64,000 bases of DNA, from positions 248,001-312,000 of the forward strand of contig NZ_RZNC01000002.1 of assembly GCF_004078655.1 (NCBI RefSeq), in the 5' to 3' direction. Positions within the stretch are counted from its first letter, which is position 1, and every line of letters begins with the position of its first letter. Below the pieces are notes generated by a model. The model made no database searches. It saw nothing but the letters and a program-made list of their open reading frames with translations, and was not told where the DNA came from. This document shows positions 1 through 9,361 of this stretch, piece by piece. The DNA comes from Labedella populi (GTDB lineage Bacteria; Actinomycetota; Actinomycetes; Actinomycetales; Microbacteriaceae). The position numbers and the translations under genes were made by a program.

Positions 1-998
1 GCTCCGTTGACCTCGATGAAGGCACGAACGAACGCTCCAAGCGATTTCCCGTTCTGCATAGCAGCGGTGCACTCGAGTTGCTGATCGTTGAGGCTTGAGG
101 GATTCGTGTGCGTCCCGACGGGGAAAAGCTCGATGCAGGGTGCTGGCGAGGAAGCCAGTGCGAGCACCAGGGCGGTAACCGATTCGTCGATGCTGTAGCC
201 GCCGGAGATGTCCATCGACACTGGGATCCACGCCCCGTAGGTGTTCGAGCCGAACACGCTATACGGGTCCGCAACAACGCGAAGAGCGTCAACGCCGGGT
301 CCTGTCGCTTGTAACTGCAACTCGCCGCTGACCCGCGCCGTGAGGGGAAGAGCGCCTGTGTTGGCATTGACGCTTGAGCTCGGCAAGCTGGTGACGGCGT
401 TGGTGCCCTTAGTTCTTGCCTCTACGCGAACTGTGCAGTTGCCTGAGCACTGAGCTCCGGGCCACTGATGGTACCGAGCGAGAATTGTGAGGTCGAATGT
501 GATGCGAGACCCGTCCTGAGACCGCAAGAATGTGTCAACAGCAGCGGATAGATACGGACCTGCTGGGTAGGACGTGTCATCGATGAAGACGTCGTTGCTG
601 ACGATGCCCATCGGTGAGGTGTAGAGCCCGTTCCGTATGTATACGCGGAGGCTGCGAACCTCACTCACGATCGAAGTGGTCTCGAAAGAGAGGTTCATGT
701 TGAGACCGCCCGCGGCGTCCCGAGGGTGATCCTGAATGTAGATCGAGTGGATCTGAGACCCCGACGACTCCACCTCGAGTTCGCAGTATGAGCCTCGGCA
801 GATGTAGCCCGAACCGGAGAAGATCTTCGTCCCCACAATCGACATATCGATTGCCACTTGGCCGGTTCGCAAGTCCCTGTCGAACGAGTTGACGGCAATC
901 GTGAGGGTCGGTGCTGCTTCCGCAGCTGCGGCAGGCGTTCCCACTAGGCCAGCGAGTACGATGCCCGCCGTCATGGCCAGCCCAACGAGTCTCCGCAC
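1..998 (-). CDS. Secreted protein of unknown function (C-terminus beyond window)
   Basis: An open frame runs from a GTG at 998 off the left edge with no stop, at least 332 codons. The N-terminus (VRRLVGLAMTAGIVLAGLVG, then TPAAAAEA) is a clear Sec signal peptide with an alanine-rich cleavage region. GAGGGG lies about 5 bases upstream of the GTG, which favours it over an in-frame ATG 57 bases further up that would bury the signal. The mature part is rich in Ser, Thr and beta-branched residues, with scattered Cys (a GYICRGSYCELE segment and an AQCSGNCTV segment) that could form disulfides. I recognise no family. It sits in the island next to tRNA-Lys, so it is probably accessory cargo. Confidence 0.7.
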   Translation of the reverse strand, partial: MRRLVGLAMTAGIVLAGLVGTPAAAAEAAPTLTIAVNSFDRDLRTGQVAIDMSIVGTKIFSGSGYICRGSYCELEVESSGSQIHSIYIQDHPRDAAGGLNMNLSFETTSIVSEVRSLRVYIRNGLYTSPMGIVSNDVFIDDTSYPAGPYLSAAVDTFLRSQDGSRITFDLTILARYHQWPGAQCSGNCTVRVEARTKGTNAVTSLPSSSVNANTGALPLTARVSGELQLQATGPGVDALRVVADPYSVFGSNTYGAWIPVSMDISGGYSIDESVTALVLALASSPAPCIELFPVGTHTNPSSLNDQQLECTAAMQNGKSLGAFVRAFIEVNG

Positions 999-1261
999 AT
1001 CGATCCCCTCGTCAGCAGACGATCCGACCGTATCGATGTACGAACGCACGATGGCATCCCCCATCAGAGTGCCAACAATGACCAACTCTGGCGATAGGCA
1101 GGCGGGGGCTGGTCGGAGAACTCTGAGCCGTCCCCGCTCATTCGAGTTGTGCGCGTCCTTGCAAACCTACTTCCCGCGCCACCAACGCTTTCGATCCGGC
1201 TTTATCTCAGCTCCCGGCGATGTTGATTTTCTGTCGGCAACCCAGTCGTACGCCCCCTAGC

Positions 1262-1686
1262 GGAAGAGAAGCCGCCACTGCGCGGAACGAGTCACGGGAG
1301 GCCCGTGACGAGAGCGTCCGACTTGCGACTGAAGCTAACGAGGCGTTCCGACGACAGGCTGTGGCCCAGGAGCGGGCCAACGCTCTGAAAGAAGCCGAGT
1401 TGGCCTCGCCGACGTGGTCTGCCCCTCGTCACGTGTCGGGCGACTTGTACTCCGTGATCAACTCGTCCGGCCGCACGATCTTCATCGACAGCCTCGACGT
1501 CGAACCCGACGAGGCGGTGAAGTTGTGCGCGTTAGCGGTCCGGAGAACGGGGTCTACGAGACAGGCGATTCCTTCGACTTCATGGCGGTTAGTCGCCTTA
1601 GTATTCGCGCCCGCAAGCTCACCGTTTCATGGCGCTTCCTCGACGATTCGGAGCAGCCCTTGCAGAAGTGGATCATTCAGCTGTGA
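1262..1686 (+). pseudogene. Frameshifted remnant of a small coiled-coil protein
   Basis: One frame reads EAATARNESREARDESVRLA and on through AFRRQAVAQERANALKEAEL to about DEAVK near 1522. The natural continuation (VVRVSGPENGVYETG to QKWIIQL, stop at 1686) is in the neighbouring frame, so about one base has been lost around 1515-1525. The N-terminal part is a charged, probably coiled-coil helix of the kind that in actinobacterial proteins usually follows one membrane segment, but no such segment or convincing start is present here. I see no slippery heptamer, so a disabling frameshift is likelier than programmed frameshifting. Function unknown. Confidence 0.5.
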
Positions 1687-1960
1687 CGAGCACCGAAACG
1701 CCCCCGAACCGGAAAAGCGGGTCGGGGGCGTTTTCGGGCTGGTTGTTCCAGCTTCTACTTCTAACTGTGCCGTGAATGACGAATATCTGCACGTCCTCGC
1801 TAGACCGCGTGTCGCGTCTTCCTCGTGGCGGTCACCCGATCCCCCGTCCAGTTGTTCGCTGCTCTTCCGAGTGCTTGCGAGCGCAGAGAGGACGGAGCTC
1901 CGGATCACGGCCCAGAGGATGCTGAACCAGACAATGAGCCCGATCAACACGATGGCGAAG
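1687..1960. other. Gene-poor stretch between two gene remnants
   Basis: Apart from the terminator at its left end, no convincing gene is visible. A minus-strand reading frame carries a strongly hydrophobic segment encoded by roughly 1880-1960 (containing VLIGLIVWFSILWAVI), but it has no supported start and joins the integrase remnant abruptly, so it may be the edge of another deleted gene. Confidence 0.4.
1697..1734 (+). terminator. Rho-independent terminator
   Basis: The arms AACGCCCCCGA and TCGGGGGCGTT pair, followed by TTTT. It lies just after the stop of the frameshifted remnant. Confidence 0.8.
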
Positions 1961-2218
1961 GTGAGCGGGCTCGAACCGATGACACCTCATGATTTGAGAC
2001 ATACGACGGCGTCGCTCGCGGTCAGCTCGGGCGCCAACGTGAAAGCCGTGCAACGGATGCTGGGTCACGCGTCCGCGGCGATGACGCTCGACACGTATGC
2101 GGACCTGTTCGACGACGACCTCGACGCTGTTGCCACGGCGTTGGATCAGGCTGCTCGGTCGGCCGTTGTTGCCACCGCGTTGCCACGGACGCCCGGTGAT
2201 CGGGTGTCGCCCGCGTGA
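1961..2218 (+). pseudogene. C-terminal fragment of a tyrosine recombinase (phage-type integrase)
   Basis: The frame reads GLEPMTPHDLRHTTASLAVS, then VQRMLGHASAAMTLDTYADL. These are the C-terminal catalytic boxes of tyrosine integrases: HxLR (H-D-L-R-H), LGH and the nucleophilic Tyr in DTYADLF. The N-terminal arm-binding and core-binding domains and the first catalytic Arg are missing. The frame is open upstream but its sequence there is unrelated and low in quality. The stop lies 18 bases from the 3' end of tRNA-Lys, the usual place for an integrase of an element inserted in a tRNA gene. The fragment should be inactive. Confidence 0.8.
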
Positions 2219-2236
2219 TTTCGGGGGAGTGGACGG

Positions 2237-2309
2237 TGGGCCCCGTGGGGCTCGAACCCACGACCTACGGATTAAAAGTCCGCTGCTCTACCGACTGAGC
2301 TAGAGGCCC
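2237..2309 (-). tRNA. tRNA-Lys (UUU)
   Basis: A complete cloverleaf reads on the minus strand: acceptor GGGCCTC pairs with GGGGCCC, the D arm contains AGCTCAGTCGGTAGAGC, the anticodon loop is CTTTTAA (anticodon TTT), and the T arm has GGGTTCGAGCCCC. CCA is not encoded (ACCG follows). Its 3' end faces the integrase remnant, so it is the likely insertion target of the island to its left. Confidence 0.95.
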
Positions 2310-2392
2310 GCGAGCACCTAATCTACCGTGCGGTCGACCCGCTCTGCACCGGGAGGAGCCGGTGCGCCGCTCGTGAGGTTGGCGACGACGCG

Positions 2393-2425
2393 CGGGAGAG
2401 CCGCTTTGTCGGCACGGCTCTCCCG
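2393..2425 (-). terminator. Terminator hairpin downstream of the small membrane protein gene
   Basis: CGGGAGAGCCG and CGGCTCTCCCG form an 11-bp perfect stem with an 11-base loop, immediately after the stop at 2430 on the minus strand. A second short hairpin (GCACCGG/CCGGTGC, 2346-2365) follows. Confidence 0.6.
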
Positions 2426-2429
2426 TGCG

Positions 2430-2699
2430 TCAGCCACCGCGGTTCGCGCGCTTCAGAATCTGAAAGATCAGGACCGCTGCGAGAAGAAGGCAAGCCACGG
2501 TGACCGCAGCGAGCCAATCGGCCTGCACTCCCAGCGCCTCTAGACGCTCGAAGTCACGTGGACTGCCACCGATCGACGACTCGTCGGCGAGCTGTCCGGC
2601 CTGGGTCACGGTGACGGCCCACCAAACTCCGCTAGCGATGGGTAGCACACCGACTACGCTTGCCGTCCCGAGCAGAGCTGCCGTCCTCCTGGTCCGCAC
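2430..2699 (-). CDS. Small two-helix membrane protein, unknown function
   Basis: This 89-residue frame starts at a GTG preceded by GAGAGGAG at good spacing. It has a basic start (VRTRRTAA), a first membrane helix around residues 7-31, a short polar loop containing ADESSIGGSPRDFERLEALG, a second helix around residues 60-82, and a basic end (KRANRGG), so both ends are probably cytoplasmic. The track of codon usage is ordinary for this genome. No family is recognised; it is transcribed away from the next gene and looks monocistronic. Confidence 0.6.
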   Translation of the reverse strand: MRTRRTAALLGTASVVGVLPIASGVWWAVTVTQAGQLADESSIGGSPRDFERLEALGVQADWLAAVTVACLLLAAVLIFQILKRANRGG

Positions 2700-2882
2700 C
2701 GCAGACGCTCCTCTCAATTGCAGAGACTCCACATCCTTGCCCCGACTGGCCCTTTCGCGGGCTCCCAGCCTTCGACGTGGTGACCACCGGGAAGGATACC
2801 GTGCGAGGCCCACGGGGAGAACGCCGCGCGAGCGGGGGTAGCGTTGATGGGTACGTGTCGTGCGAGTCGAGAGGGCGAAGCG

Positions 2883-3512
2883 ATGGCCGAGGAGTTCCAC
2901 AAGCCGACGATGTTCCCGAGTGCCGTCTTCGAGGCGTACCAGGGCGGCGTCGACCCCGCCGAGTCGAGCCGCATCGCTCACGAGACGTCGCACGCCCTGC
3001 TGTCCCGGGTCCGCGCGGACCCGGATGCCGACATCGTCGACCGCCTCGTCGCCTACACGGACGAGCACGGCATCGACGCGATCGCGGAACTGTGGTCGCG
3101 GGCAAGCCCTCGCAGCCTCCCCGGTGCGCTCTGGCGGATCTACCTGCTGCGCGTCCTCATCCGGCAGGACCCCGTCTCGACGTCGTTCTACTTCGAGCGC
3201 GGCGTCGCCGTCAGCTCGACGATCGACCCGATCGTCGCCGGCGCTGAGGCCCCGACGGGACCTGACGAGATCACGGCGCTCGCCGACCAGATCCTGCGCG
3301 GGCTCTTCGAGGGCGACTTCGCGGTGGCGCTCGATCGTGCCGCCGCGTTCTGCCGCGTCACAGGATCCGGCTGCACGTCGGTCGCGGATGACCTCGACGT
3401 CACGGAGCCGCAGCGTTCCACGGAGCTCACCCGCCGCGCCTTGCGCTACTCGAGCATCGCCGGGGAACTCACGTCGTGCGCGCGCTTGTGGCGCGCCGAG
3501 TCCCTCGACTGA
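2883..3512 (+). CDS. Conserved actinobacterial hypothetical protein
   Basis: This 209-residue soluble protein starts at an ATG preceded by GAGAGGG. It is mostly helical: FHKPTMFPSAVFEAYQGGVD at the N-terminus, a stretch around residues 65-95 containing WRIYLLRVLIRQD, and two Cys near residues 156 and 162. Proteins of this type are common in Micrococcales, and I recall database entries that name them RNA polymerase beta subunit. No polymerase motif is visible and the length is far too short, so that name should not be copied. No function can be assigned from sequence. Confidence 0.75.
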   Translation: MAEEFHKPTMFPSAVFEAYQGGVDPAESSRIAHETSHALLSRVRADPDADIVDRLVAYTDEHGIDAIAELWSRASPRSLPGALWRIYLLRVLIRQDPVSTSFYFERGVAVSSTIDPIVAGAEAPTGPDEITALADQILRGLFEGDFAVALDRAAAFCRVTGSGCTSVADDLDVTEPQRSTELTRRALRYSSIAGELTSCARLWRAESLD

Positions 3513-3605
3513 CGCACCACTGAACTGACACGTCACTCGGCCGGCGCCACTCGACGGCGCCGCCTCAGCAGCCGGAGGGTAGCGACGGCACCCGCGCGCG
3601 TCACC

Positions 3606-3630
3606 CCGTGTTCGCGCAGCGCAAACACGG
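3606..3630 (+). terminator. Hairpin after the hypothetical gene
   Basis: CCGTGTTCGCG pairs with CGCAAACACGG (one mismatch, 3-base loop). There is no T-tract, so it may be a weak terminator of the gene ending at 3512. Confidence 0.4.
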
Positions 3631-3653
3631 AATGAACCGGTCCGGGACCCCGT

Positions 3654-3659
3654 TACACT
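3654..3659 (+). promoter_or_regulatory. -10-like element before the structured RNA
   Basis: TACACT lies 8 bases before the outer stem of the RNA candidate. The -35 region is poor (ATGAAC-like sequence at about 3632). Confidence 0.35.
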
Positions 3660-3660
3660 G

Positions 3661-3751
3661 GATCACGGCCGGGCCGCAGTAACCCCGGGCTCCACATTTA
3701 GCCGCTCCGAGCGGCCTCGCGCCGAGAGGCGTTCTGCGGCCCGGCCCTTTT
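3661..3751 (+). ncRNA. Candidate structured small RNA with branched stem
   Basis: A perfect 13-bp outer stem (GGCCGGGCCGCAG at 3667-3679 with CTGCGGCCCGGCC at 3734-3746) is followed by CTTTT. It encloses about 54 bases that hold two smaller hairpins: CCGCT/AGCGG (3702-3714) and CCTC/GAGG or CTCG/CGAG (3715-3729). A -10-like TACACT sits just upstream. No ORF fits inside. This would give an RNA of roughly 85-90 nt with a multiloop whose closing stem also serves as terminator. I cannot match it to a family: it lacks the C-rich loops of the actinobacterial 6C RNA. It could instead be an unusual terminator. Confidence 0.45.
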
Positions 3752-3788
3752 CATGCCCGCTCGCGAGCGGCGGATGTCCACACTGCAC

Positions 3789-3834
3789 AAGCAGCGGCCC
3801 GCCTGCGCTCGGGAGCGCAGGCGGGCCGCTGCTT
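3789..3834. terminator. Long bidirectional terminator hairpin
   Basis: A 22-bp perfect stem (3789-3810 with 3813-3834) has only a 2-base gap. It begins 8 bases after the minus-strand stop of the secreted phosphoesterase and also lies downstream of the plus-strand RNA candidate. Confidence 0.75.
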
Positions 3835-3841
3835 CACCACA

Positions 3842-5506
<1,665 letters not shown>

Positions 5507-5597
5507 CGGCTGCTTTCATGTCCGAGCCTCGCTCGGTCGAATCTCGCGCGGGGCTGTCGGCGGTCATCGAGAGGAGGCGGGATGGTCCGGGAAATGC

Positions 5598-5648
5598 GTG
5601 TTCCGAGGAACACTCATTCTTGACAGTATGTCCCCCGCACGGGGGACA
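5598..5648 (-). promoter_or_regulatory. Two tandem palindromes upstream of the phosphoesterase gene
   Basis: GTGTTCC-GA-GGAACAC (5598-5613) and TGTCCCCCG-CA-CGGGGGACA (5629-5648) are perfect dyads about 92 and 123 bases from the start codon at 5506. They could be operators for a dimeric regulator. Neither matches the actinobacterial SOS box or the GTTCACC-type PHO box. Confidence 0.4.
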
Positions 5649-5719
5649 TGGCTAGGACCAAGTTGAGCAGTCCTCAGCGCTTGCGCGGTGCACGGCGACA
5701 TGCGACCATGCGGACACGA

Positions 5720-5753
5720 CGAAGCGGCCATGGCGTGAACCATGACCGCTTCG
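5720..5753 (-). terminator. Terminator hairpin after the FAS1 lipoprotein gene
   Basis: CGAAGCGGCCATGG and CCATGACCGCTTCG pair with one mismatch around a 6-base loop, about 40 bases beyond the stop at 5793. Confidence 0.6.
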
Positions 5754-5792
5754 TGGTGATCGCGCCGGAGCGCGTTCGGGGATGATGCGAGA

Positions 5793-6455
5793 TTACTCGG
5801 TCGGCGGCATGAGGATGCCGTCGATGAGGTAGACCGTCGCGTTCGCGGTGGTGACGCCGCCGCAGATGACGCTCGCGTCGTTGACCATGAGCGAGTCACC
5901 CTCGCCGGTCACCTCGACCATGCCGCCCTGCACGGTGGCGTGCTCGCCGGCGACCGCGTCGGGAGCCAGCTGGCCGGGGACCACGTGGTAGGTGAGGATG
6001 CTCGTCAGCAGGTCCGCGTCGCCCTGAAGAGCGGTGACGGTCGCGGCGTCGAGCGCGGCGAAGGCGTCGTCGACGGGAGCGAAGACGGTGAACTCTCCGC
6101 CGTTGAGCGTGTCGACGAGGTCGACGTCGGGGTTCAGCTGGCCGGAGACGGCTGCCGTGAGCTGCGTGAGCAGGGGGTTGTTCGAGGCGGCGACGGCCAC
6201 CGGGTCCTCAGCCATGCCGGCGACCGATCCGTCGCCGTCCGGGACGGCCTCGGCGTAGTCGGCGCAACCGGGGCCGACGAGGTTCGCCGCCGGGTCCATT
6301 GTGTCGGTGCGCGGCATCGTCGTCTCCTCGGTCATCGAGGGCCCCTCGCTCGCAGCGTCGCCGGACGAGGTGCCCGTCGAACAGGCCGCGAGGCCGAACG
6401 TCGCAACGGCACTGAGGGACAGGACAGCCATGAGATTGCGCTTCTTCACTCGCAT
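5793..6455 (-). CDS. Fasciclin (FAS1) domain lipoprotein, MPT70/MPT83-like
   Basis: This 220-residue lipoprotein starts with [10 protein letters not shown], a hydrophobic stretch and the lipobox L-A-A-C (Cys25). A Ser/Thr-rich spacer follows, then one FAS1 domain (about residues 85-218) with the conserved blocks [25 protein letters not shown] and a DGILMP end. FAS1 proteins act in adhesion or surface interactions; MPT70 and MPT83 of M. tuberculosis belong to this family. The start has a good AAGGAG site. It is divergent from a SigK/RskA-type pair. In M. tuberculosis SigK drives mpt70 and mpt83, so control by the neighbouring sigma factor is a reasonable inference here. Confidence 0.9.
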   Translation of the reverse strand: MRVKKRNLMAVLSLSAVATFGLAACSTGTSSGDAASEGPSMTEETTMPRTDTMDPAANLVGPGCADYAEAVPDGDGSVAGMAEDPVAVAASNNPLLTQLTAAVSGQLNPDVDLVDTLNGGEFTVFAPVDDAFAALDAATVTALQGDADLLTSILTYHVVPGQLAPDAVAGEHATVQGGMVEVTGEGDSLMVNDASVICGGVTTANATVYLIDGILMPPTE

Positions 6456-6888
6456 GAGAACACTCCTTGTGATTGTGAGGCCGACGTCAGTCGGCGTGCG
6501 TGGCCGCTGTACCGCGGCTCTCGATGGGGCATTCGGAACCTCGACGGGAGGGGATTGGACTTTCTTGCAATATCGGCTCCGGGACGCTGCGGTCGTCCCT
6601 CTATATGCAGAAAGTTCGAATCGGATCGAATCCGTGAGGTGGCGGCGGCAGAAGGCCGAGCGGGTCGCCGTGGGACCAACCCGATCGTGGCACCGTCTCG
6701 AACCGTTCTCGATGGCGTCGTCGACCCGCGGACGATCGGCTGAACCGATGCGGCGTGGAGCGCACCCGATGAGAACGGCGCTCGGAAGGACAGGGACGAT
6801 GCTGAGGACGGACATCGCTCCGCCACGTTCGCGTAACGGTGCCGCCCCCACGGGCGAGTGGATGCCGGAGTTCTCCGGATTGTTTGGC
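6456..6888. other. Divergent control region between FAS1 gene and sigma factor gene
   Basis: No gene is supported in these 433 bases. The plus-strand frame is open through part of them but its translation looks like random high-GC sequence. A short dyad (CCGAC-GTCA-GTCGG, 6481-6494) lies in the FAS1 leader. An AT-rich patch at 6600-6622 (CTATATGCAGAAAG, then TTCGAATCGG) is the best place for promoters. I could not fix an ECF-type -35/-10 pair. Confidence 0.5.
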
Positions 6889-7509
6889 ATGCTTGAGTCC
6901 GTGGCAAGCGAAGACACGAGCACCGAGGCGCGAGCCCAGCAGAAGCAGACGGCCGATACGGCCGCGGCGGAGCTGCAGCTCCTCGTCTCCCGGATCGCCG
7001 CCGGCGACCAACTTGCTTTCGGCGCATTCTATGACCGGCTCGCTCCCCGGGTGTTCGCGATCGTCCGCCGTGTGCTCGTCGATCCCTCCCAATCGGAGGA
7101 GGTCATGCAGGAGATCTTCGTCGAACTCTGGCAAACCGCTCCGCGTTACGCTCCGAACAAGGGTGGAGTGACCACGTGGGTCATGACGATCGCGCACCGT
7201 CGTGCCGTCGACCGTGTGCGGGCCTCGCAAGCCAGCAGGGAGCGGGACCTCCGTGTGGGGATCCGTGACCACGCGGTCGATTACGACAGCGTGGCCGAGG
7301 CCGCCGAGCTCCGCCTGGAGAACGAACGGGTAGAGCGTGCGCTCCACAACCTCACGGACCTGCAGCGCCAGGCCGTCACCCTCGCCTACTACGGCGGGTA
7401 CAGCCACAGCGAGGTCTCCGACATGCTCGGAGTGCCGCTCGGCACCGTGAAGACACGAATACGCGACGGAATGATCCGTCTGAGAGACGAAATGGGGGTG
7501 GCATCATGA
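6889..7509 (+). CDS. sigK: ECF sigma factor, SigK type
   Basis: This roughly 206-residue ECF sigma factor has region 2 ([20 protein letters not shown], then [19 protein letters not shown] and [16 protein letters not shown]) and region 4 ([21 protein letters not shown] and [21 protein letters not shown]). It directs RNA polymerase to a small regulon. The start is uncertain: ATG 6889 is chosen, with ATG 6862 and GTG 6901 as alternatives and no strong ribosome site at any of them. Its stop overlaps the ATG of the anti-sigma gene by four bases (ATGA), so the two are translationally coupled. Sequence, RskA partner and a divergent FAS1 lipoprotein together support the SigK assignment. Confidence 0.85.
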   Translation: MLESVASEDTSTEARAQQKQTADTAAAELQLLVSRIAAGDQLAFGAFYDRLAPRVFAIVRRVLVDPSQSEEVMQEIFVELWQTAPRYAPNKGGVTTWVMTIAHRRAVDRVRASQASRERDLRVGIRDHAVDYDSVAEAAELRLENERVERALHNLTDLQRQAVTLAYYGGYSHSEVSDMLGVPLGTVKTRIRDGMIRLRDEMGVAS

Positions 7510-8393
7510 GCAGCTCGAACGATCCCGGGTTCGACGCGAGCCTGTATGCCGCTGGGGGACTCGACGCCGACGAATCGGCCGCGTTCGAAACGGAGCTGGA
7601 GACGTCTCCGGCCGCTCGTGAGCAGTTGGAGTCGTTCGAGGATGTCTCTGCGGCTCTCGGTCTCGGTCTCGAACCCGTCGAGCCGCCCGCCCATCTGAAG
7701 GCTGCTCTCATGGCGCGGATCGCGGTGACCCCGCAGCAGTCTGCGGAGCCGAGCTCGCGCCACGCCGTCGGCTCCTCGAGTGGTCCAGCACCCCAGGCCC
7801 CGGCCCCGGTGCTCACGACCGTGCCGTCGGGCGACGAGGACGCCGCGCCCGTCGCCGAGACGACGGATCGGCGCTCCCAGCTCACGCCCGGTCAGATCCG
7901 GAAGGCGCAAGAGCGCGCCAACCGCCGGTGGTACTCGAAGCCGCTCTCCTACGCCGTGGCGGCGGCGGCCGTCGGCGCCGTCATCGTCGGGTCCAGCATG
8001 TTCGTCGGCCTCGTGGAGAACGGCAACCAGCTCCCGCAGGCTGTCGCCCTCGCCGAGGTGAACTCCGCCTCGGACGTGCAGCGCACGACGGTAGAGGTCG
8101 ATGGCGAGGGGGGAACGGCGACCCTCGTCTGGTCGGGGACACTCGGCAAGTCGGTACTCGTGGTCAACGGACTCCCGCAGCTGCCGAGCGACAAGACCTA
8201 CGAGCTCTGGTACATCGATGAGGCGGGACCGGTCTCGGCCGGTATCTTCGACACCGGTGCCGACGGCACCGGCTGGGGCGTACTCGCCGGCGGAATGGAT
8301 GCGGGCGACGTCGTCGCCGTCACGATCGAGAAGTCCGGCGGCTCGGGGGGAACCCCGACGACGGACCCGGTCCTCGTGGTGGAACCGGCCTGA
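7506..8393 (+). CDS. rskA: Membrane anti-sigma factor, RskA type
   Basis: The 295-residue product has an N-terminal cytoplasmic anti-sigma region (about 1-75, with the helical DADESAAFETELETSPAARE and AHLKAALMARI segments), a Pro/Ala-rich linker, one membrane helix near residues 148-168 (SYAVAAAAVGAVIVGSSMF), and an extracytoplasmic RskA C-terminal domain (LPSDKTYELWYIDEAGPVSA and DVVAVTIEKSGGS). It should hold the sigma factor at the membrane until regulated proteolysis releases it. The N-terminus has no HxxxCxxC zinc motif, as in RskA. It is coupled to the sigma gene by ATGA overlap and followed by a terminator. Confidence 0.9.
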   Translation: MSSSNDPGFDASLYAAGGLDADESAAFETELETSPAAREQLESFEDVSAALGLGLEPVEPPAHLKAALMARIAVTPQQSAEPSSRHAVGSSSGPAPQAPAPVLTTVPSGDEDAAPVAETTDRRSQLTPGQIRKAQERANRRWYSKPLSYAVAAAAVGAVIVGSSMFVGLVENGNQLPQAVALAEVNSASDVQRTTVEVDGEGGTATLVWSGTLGKSVLVVNGLPQLPSDKTYELWYIDEAGPVSAGIFDTGADGTGWGVLAGGMDAGDVVAVTIEKSGGSGGTPTTDPVLVVEPA

Positions 8394-8410
8394 CGCTTCT
8401 CCGACTGATC

Positions 8411-8460
8411 GAGAATCCCTCGACCGGATACGACGATTCGTATCCGATCGGGGGATTCTC
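8411..8460 (+). terminator. Terminator of the sigK-rskA operon
   Basis: A long imperfect hairpin pairs GAGAATCCC with GGGATTCTC and GGATACGA with TCGTATCC around a 4-base loop, 17 bases after the rskA stop. Confidence 0.7.
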
Positions 8461-8502
8461 GTATCGGGAGGTCCTCCCACGGTGCGGCGGGCCGGGAAAG
8501 AC

Positions 8503-8535
8503 GCAAGCCGCGCCTCGAACAGAGGCGCGGCTTGC
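8503..8535 (-). terminator. Terminator of the pst operon
   Basis: GCAAGCCGCGCCTC and GAGGCGCGGCTTGC form a 14-bp perfect stem with a 5-base loop. On the minus strand it is followed by GTCTTT and lies 25 bases beyond pstB. Confidence 0.8.
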
Positions 8536-8559
8536 ATCTTTCCCCGGTTCGGAGTGGGA

Positions 8560-9339
8560 TCAGCCGAAGCGACCCGAGACGTAGTCCTCGGTCGCCTGGA
8601 CGGACGGCTGCGTGAAGATCGTGTTCGTGTCGTCGTACTCGATGAGCTTGCCCGGCTTGCCCGTGCCCGCGATGTTGAAGAAGGCGGTGCGGTCGCTCAC
8701 GCGGCTCGCCTGCTGCATGTTGTGGGTCACGATGACGATCGTGTACTCCTTCTTCAGCTCCTCGATGAGGTCCTCGATCGCGAGCGTCGAGATCGGGTCG
8801 AGAGCCGAGCAGGGCTCGTCCATGAGGAGGATGTCGGGGGAGACGGCGATCGCACGAGCGATGCAGAGACGCTGCTGCTGGCCGCCGGACAGGCCGGACC
8901 CCGGTCGGTCGAGGCGGTCCTTCACCTCGTTCCAGAGGTTCGCGCCCTGAAGGGAACTCTCGACGAGCTCGTCCGCCTCCGAGCGCGACATGCGCCGGTT
9001 GTTGAGCGTCACGCCAGCGAGGACGTTCTCACGGATCGACATCGTCGGAAAGGGGTTCGGTCGCTGGAAGACCATGCCCACCTGGCGACGGACGAGGACC
9101 GGGTCGACACCCGCACCGTACAGGTCGTCCCCATCGACGAGGACCTCGCCTTCGACGCGAGCGCCGGGGATGACCTCGTGCATGCGGTTGAGCGTGCGGA
9201 GGAACGTGGACTTGCCGCAGCCGGACGGGCCGATGAAGGCGGTCACGCTGCGGGGTTCGATCGTGAGGCTCACGCCCTCCACGGCGAGGAACTTGGAGTA
9301 GTAGACGTTGAGGTCGTTGACTTCGATGCGCTTGGACAC
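8560..9339 (-). CDS. pstB: Phosphate ABC transporter ATPase PstB
   Basis: The 259-residue ABC ATPase powers PstSCAB phosphate import. It shows Walker [10 protein letters not shown] (37-45), the PstB-typical [13 protein letters not shown]-loop region, the signature [14 protein letters not shown], Walker [14 protein letters not shown] and the H-loop [14 protein letters not shown]. Length is normal for PstB. It is the last gene of pstSCAB, 22 bases after pstA, and is followed by a terminator. In this family PstB also takes part in phosphate signalling with PhoU, whose gene lies at 22742-23410. Confidence 0.97.
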   Translation of the reverse strand: MSKRIEVNDLNVYYSKFLAVEGVSLTIEPRSVTAFIGPSGCGKSTFLRTLNRMHEVIPGARVEGEVLVDGDDLYGAGVDPVLVRRQVGMVFQRPNPFPTMSIRENVLAGVTLNNRRMSRSEADELVESSLQGANLWNEVKDRLDRPGSGLSGGQQQRLCIARAIAVSPDILLMDEPCSALDPISTLAIEDLIEELKKEYTIVIVTHNMQQASRVSDRTAFFNIAGTGKPGKLIEYDDTNTIFTQPSVQATEDYVSGRFG

Positions 9340-9361
9340 GTGTGTGGTCTTTCGGGTCGGG

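Noticed and set aside
1627-1950. Minus-strand frame with a hydrophobic N-terminus
   Set aside because: The hydrophobic part looks real, but the remainder runs through the terminator and opposite the remnant gene, and no start is supported. At most a gene edge.
2883-3512. RNA polymerase beta subunit
   Set aside because: A name I recall for similar database entries. At 209 residues and without any polymerase motif it is not supported.
3661-3751. Match to the actinobacterial 6C RNA
   Set aside because: The two hairpin loops lack the runs of at least six C that define that motif.
5598-5613. LexA (SOS) box
   Set aside because: The actinobacterial SOS box has TCGAAC-N4-GTTCGA; GTGTTCC-GA-GGAACAC has the wrong half-sites and order.
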